Source: Xestospongia bergquistia | Taxonomy: Eukaryota; Porifera; Demospongiae; Haplosclerida; Petrosiidae | Reading direction: 5' to 3' | Length of the DNA: 64,000 nucleotides | NCBI GenBank assembly: GCA_963965975.1 | Contig: OZ014421.1 | Coordinates: forward strand, 2,717,001 to 2,781,000 | Part shown: in pieces, positions 29,401 to 41,400 of the stretch | Position numbering within the stretch: position 1 is the stretch's first letter | How the letters are laid out: each line of letters starts with the position of its first letter | Translations under genes and position numbers: made by a program | The notes under the pieces: generated by a model | Seen by the model: only the letters and a program-made list of their open reading frames with translations | What the model was told of the DNA's origin: nothing | Databases searched by the model: none

Positions 29401-32400
29401 TGTCGACTGAAACTTGCTTAAGCTTGTCATTGACACTTTCTAATCTGTTATTGGTTCTATTTAAAAACATATACAGTTTGCCTTGAGACCCATGACCCAT
29501 TCATCTTTAATTTTATGCCAGTTTTCACTTACATTTTTTACAACATCTTTCGAAGCATCTCTCTTAAGTTGTGCATATAAGTTGTTATATTCAGTCTATA
29601 TTGAAGAGTATGCTATTTCTGTAGAAGCTCTAATGATAAAAACCTCTGTCCAGAAATCAACCCCAACATTTCACACTTGATATCTCTATGAAATGACTGA
29701 AGTATATGAAATAAGCAAATAAGAACACAACCATTTGGTAGACACTACTTTAGTACATCCCTTTTCCTAATGCCTTTATCAGCCATAAGAACGTGGACTC
29801 TCTCCCATTCAGCATTAAACTTCTTGAATGTATCTATTATCCATTTCATGCTACTAGCATTTTTACTTACAAGAAGACAAACTCCTATGATTTCACTTTG
29901 TCCATTTGAATCTTCACACAAGGGTAAGCATGTTGGTAGACCAAGTTCCAACAGCTTGTATGTAGCATTGATAAATATTAACTCAGGGTAAGCTTCGAAT
30001 GCTTGTTTTATTTGGGAATCCTGAAAGAAAGACCTTTAAAATTCTTATCTTCATCAGAATAGACTTCCACACTTGTACCTATAGTACACAAATCAGGTAA
30101 TGGAAATATTCTAGATTAAGAACATGTACATGTAGCACATACTGTAATGTATATTTGCCAGCTATCAAAACTACTGCCTTGGTTAATATAGTAATTATAC
30201 ATACCATAATTCTCCATTAGCACTTTAATGTTAGTTGTATGCAAATTATTCCTTGACTGCCCTTTATTTGAATCAAGTGATATGTTTGACAGATCCTCTA
30301 GAAGCACAACATTTCCTATCTCTTGACATAATTGTTGTTGGAGCATCTTCTTGTTGACTCTAATATGTAAGTTTTGCTGCTTTGTCTTTTTCTTCTTTAT
30401 CAAGGTGTCTTTGGTGAGGAAGGTGCTTAAATAGTGCCTATATAACATTGCCACAAGTCATTTCAAAACTGACACTATTTCAATGCTTACCTGTGATATT
30501 TCATAGTTACGCTCACTTGAAACACTCTTCACTTCTAAGGCAGTACCACTTACATTAACACGAAGGGTAATGTGTGCTGGACAGTCATGTTTAAATGTAT
30601 TGTAAATAAAAATTATTATCATCAGCAGATGTGACAATTGCCCTTACTAAGTTGATCTAATCATCTTTCCTGTATCCTTGAAGGACTGCCCTCCATGTAT
30701 ACAGCAGTACTTTATCTTGTAACATCTTAGTTCGGGCCTTAGTACTTTTTCCAACCTTTTCTTTGCGGCCATAATAGTTCTTACAGATTTATAATCGTTC
30801 AGTTTGGTCTGCAGTTCTGGAAAACTGTAGAATGGATCACCAATATTAAGAGATAGATCTATTCACAATCACGTGCACCAACGTTGCTAGGCAACGGTCA
30901 AATTTAACCCTTCATTTAGCTTAGTGCGGTCTTGTAGATTGCAGTGTTTTGAGAGATACAGGTGAACCTCTTCATTAGATAGACTCCTTTGACTTGATCT
31001 CCTTCTTGCTCGTGTTCTCTTTGATCTCCTTAATCATATCTCCAATGATGACTATTGGGGAATCTAGATCGCTTATATAGCATTTCCATCTTTTTCTTAG
31101 GTGTCAAAATAAAGTATACAGCTTTTCAATTCGCTCTCTTCTCCTTCTGTACAATTAGCCTCTCTTTCTGTACAATTAGCCTCAATTAGGGCCTAGGGAT
31201 TGGGATTCAATTTTTCCTAACGCATACTATTAGGGATACGAAGTATCCTTAGAAAATATTGAATGGACATGCAAAATATCCATAGAGTATGTTACTCATG
31301 GATACCAAAATTATGGAATGTCATATTTCCTATGACACCGGTACAGTTAGGTTAGCCACAGTGATAATAATAAGCTAACAACATTCCATTTCCATGAAAT
31401 ATTTCATTGTTAGTCATAACATAGTTTCTTGTTAACCTCATTTGATTCATTATGTATAGAATAAATTCCTAAGAGCTTGTTTCAGTCAGTATTTTATTTT
31501 AATGACTGCAACTAAAATGATAGACACATCCTCATTATGTTAATCATGTATTTCATTGGCAATTATAAAATGGTGGTTATTTGCTGATTGAGGTAATATG
31601 ATGATTGAAGATTGTCCCTATAAAGAATAGTTCTAGAATATTTCTCAATATAAATTCATCAGTATCTCTATTTTTATGAAAACAATGATCTATCACACTA
31701 TAGTAAGCCAGCATATAGTAAACTACAAAAATAGAATCAATTTTTATATATATGAATAACAAATTCAGTGAAATTTTCATAAAGAAACCTTGATTTTTTC
31801 AATTGATACCAGAACAAATACTTTTTATCTCAATTTGGAATCACAAAATACATTATATTTACAATTTCCTTTTTTCCAGTTACAAAATGCATACATCAAC
31901 TCAAGAATTGTCTTTATTAGCAAATTCTTTCTTGCTATTACAATACGTCTTCAGTGTGCAACCAAAAATACATCCAATATACAAACCTCTATGAATATAA
32001 TTATCATAATTATGAACACTGATCTAATTTCTAAATTTAATGCAATAATCTAATAACTTACCAACATTCCTTTTGTATATAATATTTAATTATCATTTAT
32101 AAATTAGTTTTTTCTGAACCCTGCTAGAATGGTTAAGTAGTGATAGTTTCATGTAAGGCCATTTTAGTCCATCTTTAATACATTTGATTGGCAAATGAAA
32201 AGTAACATTAATTAACTTTAATATTAAGATGAGCAACTACTTACATAGTTTTAACATAGAAGATAAGAAACAAATGTCAACCTGTAGATATTTTCAGTGT
32301 GCTTATCATTAACTCTGTCAGTCACTTAAGGCTAACACTGCAATGAATATATCACATCATATTAGACCAATTTATACATATATATGTTGAGTAGATGTTA

Positions 32401-35400
32401 AATATTCTTTAACCTACACAGCACCTTAAATTACATAATTTAGCACAGAAGAAACAAATATAAGCATATACTTATTAATGAAAGTTTACAGAAATCACTG
32501 GGAAAAACAAACTGGTTCATTACAACTAAAACTAAGCCAAGCAGACAACTTGGCCTGTCATAAGGTGATTGTGCATTGACAAATTCTCTTATGCCAGGTT
32601 CACTTTATTTACTGTCTATATTTTTATTTTAGATTTCTTAATACTAATGCACACATTTTTTTAAATACAATCCTGTGTGCACAATACAAATGTTACATCA
32701 CAAAGCACAATTCTCTATCAGAAATAATACTTTTTTACAAATTGATTTTTACCAAAAAAATAAATTATAATAATTACCACTCTTCCCTCTCATCCTAGAT
32801 TATGACTAATAAGACAATTAATATAAAATCGTCTAACATAGTATCATATCTGACTATTGTCATGACTATGTAACAATATCTGCAATAGTTTGTCATGTAA
32901 ATGTATTTTATAGTAAATAAATAAATGTAAATTGAAACACAATGACAAGATATCTGAATGGAGACATTATCTAATTTGACAAACACTTGTAATTTGTTTG
33001 GACAGTAATTTTATATAATTGATTTAACTTTCCTACATCATTTGAATGATATTAACCCTTAGATGATCACTGTTACAAATTAGTGACATGATCACTTTCA
33101 TTAATAACCACTGTCACTAATTAGTGAACAAGAAATGTTAATTAAAAGTGAATTAGATAATGATTTCATAGAAGTTGTTGTGTTAACATTAATAACCACT
33201 AATACAAATCAAAACTTACTGTTTACTATTTATAAAGAATGACTAGTTTAGTCACTGAAGTACTCTTTCTATTTATAAAAATAGAAGAGGTTCTCTATTA
33301 TGTTAATTATTCCTGTATTAAGACACATTGGTTTGATAAGAGTTTTATAATGTAGTATATTAAGTCTACAGTAGTAGCTATATATACATGAACATAACTG
33401 TATAATAATTGTACCATTGACAATATCACATAGTGGATATTTACAAGAATCATTAAAATTATGAATGTATTATGTGTTACTAGTACATTGAGTTGAAATT
33501 TATCTGTATAGTGTGTATTGTGTATGTATTGCTTCTTTGTTTTATTACTACAGGATGGCTGGACTGCATTACATTATGCAGCATTCAATAATCATCCAGA
33601 GATCATCAAATTATTAATTGCTAATGGAGCTGACATTACTGCTGTCAATAAGGTATGAAAGATTATTTTATGATTGTATCAAATATTCAAGGATCATAGA
33701 TAATATGCTAAGTATGATATTAAAATTTTATTAGAGATCAGTGAGAATACTCTTTGTGTTATCTGTTATTGTTTGTTAAATATGAAGACTTGTATAATCA
33801 CTATTTTGTATAACTATCCTGTTCAGTTTTTTAATTATAAATTACAGCTATATTGTGTTAGAATCATAATTAATTTGGTATCTAGGAAGTACAATATTAC
33901 AATTTTTTAATACAAGGTTTATATAAAATGTCTTTATACCAACTATTTGAATGAAACTAATGGCTTGACACATTTTCTCATTTTGAATTTGCATCTTTTC
34001 TGATCGTTTTGTTTATGTATGGATATAAGCACAGGTCCATTTTTTAAATTTTATATTAATTTTTTCTGTGATTAAGCTTCTAGGAGCAACAAATGATCTT
34101 ACACAATTTACTGCCAACATTATTACCAATTATATGAATATATTTATCCTGATCATGGAAAGTTTGAACAAAGTTCTAAAATTTTATTTCAACAATATAA
34201 TAATAAACTATCATTGTTCATTTCCATGACATATTTGATTGTTAGTCATAATATAATTTCTTGTTAACCTCATTTGATTGATTATGTCTAGATAGATTCC
34301 TAATAGCTTGTTTCAGTCAGTATTTTATTTGCTGTGGCTAACCTACTGGTACTGTGATCGAAACTTTTCTTTCATTTTACCTGTAACAGTGAATATAGGG
34401 TGAAATGACCGTTGCTTAGAAACACTTGTGCACGTGATCTACCTCCCTAGGTACTAATGATAAACTCTTTGTTCACTTTAATGAAAAATCAATGAACTGA
34501 TAGTCTGCATACGTATCTATTCGACATTTTTAACAGCTGCAAAACAACTTGTACAGAACCAGTAAGTCATTTTTGGAGGTGTAATTACTCCAGCACAACT
34601 AAAATGATACCATTCAAGGCACGAATCATAAATAATTGACTGCTCTGATTTACTGCCATGAAGTACATGATGGCATATCTTGCATAGCCAAACATCACAG
34701 TCTTTCTTCCTTTCAACAACACCAAGCATTGTCAGTTAAATATTGGCGGACCAGATGAACATCTACATTCTCATCCAGTACTGCATTTGATACTTTCTCA
34801 AGACAGCACTCTATTTGATGTTCTTCAATAAGGTCACCAGTTTTGAGAGCACTTTCAATTTCTGATGAATCAACAAACCAATACTATATAACTGTAAAAG
34901 TATGTGTTGACAGTCATAACAGGACCATTCAGTATTACATGTACCTCTTTCTTTTTCTGAGCAGTGTTTACAACTGAAACTTTAGGTTTCTTGGAACTTT
35001 TCAATCTTTAGCTGGTAGTCCGATGGTTGTCCAGTCATGGCCATTAGGTCTATCTCTTTTCTTTAAAACAGGTGGAAGTTTTAATCCTTTAGAAATACTA
35101 TAATGAAGTATGGTCATAGTGTTATAACTCATCTAAAGAATTCTGTTCTTTGAGAGTCTTATAAGGGCTTCCAACATCTGTATTAATAGAATCAGAGAGA
35201 GGCCTCTTCAGACCAACACATTCAGTAGTCTTTGTAGAAGGCTGTGGTGACCTTAAAAGACTGCTAGTACATGTACTTGTACCTACATTGTAAAACATCT
35301 TTGAAACTTCTCTGTAATTGATGTAATCTAAGTTACATTGTACATGTATATCTGTAAGTGTTCTTCCGGATGAGTTTGTTACTGTTGTAGTATTACCTTG

Positions 35401-38400
35401 ATCACATTCATCTTCACTACCAGAAGTGTCATCATCAGCAGAATGTGTTAACAAAAAAGGGATTAATATATTATGACATATGTATTATAGTGTACATAAA
35501 TTGGCTACACTATAAGTAGACCTTAGTCCTTACACTTTTAAACCTTTAACTAAACCTTAAACTGATGGCAAACTTGGCCATGAAAGGAACATGTATGCAT
35601 ATAAATACCTTTGTCAACTTTAGCAAGAGTGACTTCTCGATTGCATTTCCAATGAACTATGAGGTCTATCAGTACATGTAATGGACGATCAAAATGGACA
35701 TGTGATGCTCCACTAGCAACAGAAGCCAGCTCTGATATCAGCAAAGAATGTTTATGGTACTTTTCATGTTCACTAAGCTTACGTTTGCCCTTTGATCTTG
35801 ATTCAACTATATCAAACGATGAAGAGTTAAAAAATAGCCTTTGAGTAGCTCTGTAGTATGCATATGTCTGCCACCTGTCACAAAGAGAGTCTCACCAAGC
35901 TTTAACTGCAAAGCAAATATAACGACATGGTAAGAGCATTGAGTTACGAAAGATACAACTGCAGTTTGTCAGATTCACAACTACTTCCCTCTGAGAGGTA
36001 TGGATTACATACTGGCCATCTTTTTCTTCAATTTCTTAGATTTTTGCTGTTATTTCCAGCTGTTTAATGACATAAGAAGCAGCATAGGATGTCAGAAATT
36101 TTAAATAATTACTCTCAGGACTTCTATTTGGAAATGGGTGAGCTACTACTTTCTAAAACATCAAGACTGCCTTGTGGTCTCTTTTTGTCCTAAGGGCAGT
36201 TAAGATATCAAAAAAGCTGTAATAAAGTCTTCAAGAGAGCTATGTTGACTGACAACCTGCTTAAGCTTGCCATTGGTACTTTCTAATCTGTTATTGGTTG
36301 TGTTCAAGAAACTTCCACAGCTTGCCTTGAGACCCATGACCCATTCATCTTAAATTGGATGCCAGTTTTCAATCACATATTTCACAACTTCTTTCGGAGC
36401 ATCTCTCTGAAGTTATGCGTATAAGTCATTATATTTTGTGTCTTTTGAAGAATATGCCATTTTCTGTAGAAGCTCTAACGATGAAAACCTCTGCACAGAA
36501 CTTTAACCCCAACTTTTCACATGTGATATCTATACGAAATAACTGAAGTATATGAAATAGGCAAATAAGAACACAAGCATTTGGTAGACACTGCTTCAGT
36601 ACATCCCTTTTCATAATGTCTTTATCAGCCTTAATAATGTGGACTCTATCCCATTCAGTATTAAACTTCTTGAATGTATTTATCATCCATTTCATGCTAC
36701 TAGCATCTTCACTAACAAGAACACAAACTCCTATGATTTCACTTTGTCCATTTAAATCTTCATACAAGAGTAAGTACGTTGGTAGACCAAGTTCCAACAG
36801 CTTGTATGTAGTATCGATAAATATTAACTCAGGGTAAGCTTCAAATGATTGTTTTATTTGGGAATCCTGAAAGAAAGACCTTTAAAATTCTTATCTTCAT
36901 CAGAATAGACTTCCACACTTGTACCTATAGTACACAAATCAGGTATTGGAAATATTCTAGATTAAGAACATGTACATGTAGAACATACTGTAATGTACAT
37001 TTGCTAGCTATCAAAACTACTGCCTTGGTTAATATAGTAATTATACATACCATACTTCTCTATTAGCACTTTGATAGTTGTATGCAAATCATTCCTTGAC
37101 TACCCTTTCTTTGAATCAAGTGATATTTTTGACAGATCCTTTAGAGACACAATCTTTCCTGTCTCTTGACATAATTGTTGTTGGAGCATCATCTTCTTGT
37201 TGACTCTCATATATAACAGTTTTGCTGCTTTGTCTTTTTCTTCTTTATCAAGGTGTCTTTGGTGAGGAAGGTGCTTAAATAGTGCCTATATAACATTGCC
37301 ACAAGTCATGTTAAAACTAAAACCATTCCAATGCTTACCTGTGATATTTCATGGTTTTGCTCAGTGGAAATATTCAACACTTCTGAGGCAGCACGACTTA
37401 CATTAACACGAAAGGTAATATGTGCTGGGCAGTCACGTTAAAATGTACTGTGAATAAAAATCATTATCATCAGCAGATGTGACAATTGCTCTTATTAAGT
37501 TCATCTAATCCCTTTTCCTGTAGCTTTGAAGGACTGCACTCCATATATACAGCAGTGCTTTATCTCATAACATCTTAGTTTGGGCTTTTGTTCTTTTTCA
37601 AACCTGTTCTTTGCGGCCATAATAGTTCTAGCATTTCCTTTCCAAAGTTCCACACAGTTTACAGATTTATAATCGTTCAGTTTGGTCTCCACTTCTGTAA
37701 AACTGTAGAATAGATCACCAATATTGCAAGATAGAGCCATTTTCAATCACTTGCACCAATGTTGCTAGGCAACGGTCAAATTTAACGCTTTATTCACTGT
37801 TAACGGTAATAAAAGAACAAAAGTTTCGATCCAGGTAATGGTAGGTTAGCCACAGCGATAATAATAAGCTGACAACATTCCATTTCCATGAAATATTTCT
37901 TTGTTAGTCATAGTATAGTTTCTTGTTAACCTCATTTGATTCATTATGTATAGAATAGACTTAGTCTCGCGTAGCCAGCCCCTCCCTCTCGGGAAGGGTC
38001 TGGTCAACTGTAAGTATAGCTCTCATTCAGAGAACTACCGGAAATCCGGTAGTCGATAAGTGGTGTTAAGAGGGAGGAGGGCAAACACCAACTTTAAAAT
38101 TGCTGACTCAACAGAAGCACAATGCCAGATACGCAAGCAGTTCTCTAAAGCTTTTCGGTATCTTTTAGTATAAACGAGTTCAGCAGGCTCCTTTGTTCTG
38201 CCCTATGCAAAGCGCCATGAGGTTTACAAATAACCAATGCTTTCATCAATTGAGTTGTAATAAGTTATAACCTTCGAAACTGTCATGGATAATCGAGAAG
38301 CTGCAATTCAAGCTGCTGCTACTAGACTAGGAGTTACACTTAAGGAACCTGCCTGACATACTGCTTTATACCAGTAAACTTCATGGCACTTTGCATAGGG

Positions 38401-41400
38401 CAGAACAAAGGAGCCTGCTGAAAGGTCATGTCTGGCATTGTGCTTTTGTTGAGTCAGGAATTTTAAAGTAGATGTTTGCCCTCCTCCCTCTTAACACCAC
38501 TTATCGACTACCGGATTTCTGGTAGTTCTCTGGTAGTTCACAGTTGACGAGACCCTTCCTGAGAGGGAGGGGCTGGCTACGCGAGACTAGAATAGACTCC
38601 TAATAGCTTGTTTCAGTCAGTATTTTATTTTCATGACTGCAATTTAAATGATAAACACATCCTCATTATGTTAACTATGCATTTCATTGGCAGTTATAAA
38701 ATGGTTTGTTATTTGCTAATAGATTGTCCCTGTAAAGAATAGTATTAAAATTTATGATATTATTTCAAAAACATCAAATATTATAATATGCAAATTAAAT
38801 AAGTATTAATTGCATTCCTTTCCAAAAACAGTTAAGATAACTATGTAAACTCAAAACAGTCATCAACATGTTCTCACTAGTTAACAAGCTTTACTATAAG
38901 ATCCAGCTAATTCATTACAACTAAAGCTGAACAAAGCAGATGACTTAGCCTGTCACAAATATTAATCTCCATCTACAAGTACTCATGTGCTTGGGAGGAG
39001 TCCGTGTAGTCTTTTTTACATCTAGGATATAGTTTACTCTCATTTGGACTAACAAACTGGTAATCTGACAGCCATTGTTGTTGACAATACAGTGAAATTT
39101 TCATAAAGAAACCTTGATTTTTTCAATTGATACCAGAACAAATACTTTTTATCTCAATTTGGAATCACAAAATACATTATATTTACAATTTCCTTTTTTC
39201 CAGTTACAAAATGCATACATCAACTCAAGAATTGTCTTTATTAGCAAATTCTTTCTTGCTATTACAAATACGTCTTCAGTGTGCAACCAAAAATACATCC
39301 AATATACAAACCTCTATGAATATAATTATCATAATTATGAACACTGATCTAATTTCTAAATTTAATGCAATAATCTAATAACTTACCAACATTCCTTTTG
39401 TATATAATATTTAATTATCATTTATAAATTAGTTTTTTCTGAACCCTGCTAGAATGGTTAAGTAGTGATAGTTTCATGTAAGGCCATTTTAGTCCATCTT
39501 TAATACATTTGATTGGCAAATGAAAAGTAACATTAATTAACTTTAATATTAAGATGAGCAACTACTTACATAGTTTTAACATAGAAGATAAGAAACAAAT
39601 GTCAACCTGTAGATATTTTCAGTGTGCTTATCATTAACTCTGTCAGTCACTTAAGGCTAACACTGCAATGAATATATCACATCATATTAGACCAATTTAT
39701 ACATATATATGTTGAGTAGATGTTAAATATTCTTTAACCTACACAGCACCTTAAATTACATAATTTAGCACAGAAGAAACAAATATAAGCATATACTTAT
39801 TAATGAAAGTTTACAGAAATCACTGGGAAAAACAAACTGGTTCATTACAACTAAAACTAAGCCAAGCAGACAACTTGGCCTGTCATAAGGTGATTGTGCA
39901 TTGACAAATTCTCTTATGCCAGGTTCACTTTATTTACTGTCTATATTTTTATTTTAGATTTCTTAATACTAATGCACACATTTTTTTAAATACAATCCTG
40001 TGTGCACAATACAAATGTTACATCACAAAGCACAATTCTCTATCAGAAATAATACTTTTTTACAAATTGATTTTTACCAAAAAAATAAATTATAATAATT
40101 ACCACTCTTCCCTCTCATCCTAGATTATGACTAATAAGACAATTAATATAAAATCGTCTAACATAGTATCATATCTGACTATTGTCATGACTATGTAACA
40201 ATATCTGCAATAGTTTGTCATGTAAATGTATTTTATAGTAAATAAATAAATGTAAATTGAAACACAATGACAAGATATCTGAATGGAGACATTATCTAAT
40301 TTGACAAACACTTGTAATTTGTTTGGACAGTAATTTTATATAATTGATTTAACTTTCCTACATCATTTGAATGATATTAACCCTTAGATGATCACTGTTA
40401 CAAATTAGTGACATGATCACTTTCATTAATAACCACTGTCACTAATTAGTGAACAAGAAATGTTAATTAAAAGTGAATTAGATAATGATTTCATAGAAGT
40501 TGTTGTGTTAACATTAATAACCACTAATACAAATCAAAACTTACTGTTTACTATTTATAAAGAATGACTAGTTTAGTCACTGAAGTACTCTTTCTATTTA
40601 TAAAAATAGAAGAGGTTCTCTATTATGTTAATTATTCCTGTATTAAGACACATTGGTTTGATAAGAGTTTTATAATGTAGTATATTAAGTCTACAGTAGT
40701 AGCTATATATACATGAACATAACTGTATAATAATTGTACCATTGACAATATCACATAGTGGATATTTACAAGAATCATTAAAATTATGAATGTATTATGT
40801 GTTACTAGTACATTGAGTTGAAATTTATCTGTATAGTGTGTATTGTGTATGTATTGCTTCTTTGTTTTATTACTACAGGATGGCTGGACTGCATTACATT
40901 ATGCAGCATTCAATAATCATCCAGAGATCATCAAATTATTAATTGCTAATGGAGCTGACATTACTGCTGTCAATAAGGTATGAAAGATTATTTTATGATT
41001 GTATCAAATATTCAAGGATCATAGATAATATGCTAAGTATGATATTAAAATTTTATTAGAGATCAGTGAGAATACTCTTTGTGTTATCTGTTATTGTTTG
41101 TTAAATATGAAGACTTGTATAATCACTATTTTGTATAACTATCCTGTTCAGTTTTTTAATTATAAATTACAGCTATATTGTGTTAGAATCATAATTAATT
41201 TGGTATCTAGGAAGTACAATATTACAATTTTTTAATACAAGGTTTATATAAAATGTCTTTATACCAACTATTTGAATGAAACTAATGGCTTGACACATTT
41301 TCTCATTTTGAATTTGCATCTTTTCTGATCGTTTTGTTTATGTATGGATATAAGCACAGGTCCATTTTTTAAATTTTATATTAATTTTTTCTGTGATTAA

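Larger units (their letters stand above)
34331..37856 (-). mobile_element. ZSWIM3-like/PHD DNA transposon in unit 1
   Basis: 3526 bp bounded by imperfect terminal inverted repeats of about 110 bp: CTGTGGCTAACCTAC outside, ATCGAAACTTTT, GTAACAGTGAATA, TTGACCGTTGCC inside. No target duplication is evident. Minus-strand coding order: N-terminal domain (37501-37746), CPAHITFRVNVSR exon with EQNHEIS (37345-37442), KHLPHQRHLDKEEK exon (about 37052-37290), RNase H-like core (36429-36870), NNRLESTNGKLK region (about 36220-36350), post-SWIM region (35550-35850), linker (35122-35454) and PHD finger (34517-34729). The order fits ZSWIM1/3-type RNase H-like proteins. Frame breaks make this copy inactive. 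Confidence 0.78.
31767..39090 (+). repeat. 7.3-kb tandem unit 1
   Basis: 7324 bp (one base shorter than units 2 and 3 because of a missing A near 31942). Order: short piggyBac-B-like piece, ankyrin upstream block with piggyBac-type terminus (33056), exon e, downstream block, antisense ZSWIM/PHD transposon (34331-37856), foldback element (37962-38587), shared block. Only a handful of substitutions separate it from unit 2. Confidence 0.93.

Noticed and set aside
34331..37856. ZSWIM3-like sequence as an ordinary host gene nested in the intron
   Set aside because: Several degraded copies, inverted terminal repeats and multiple frame breaks fit a transposon better.
38000..38587. Structured RNA gene (long hairpin)
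   Set aside because: Inverted ends and a target duplication show it is a foldback element, although its transcripts could form a hairpin.
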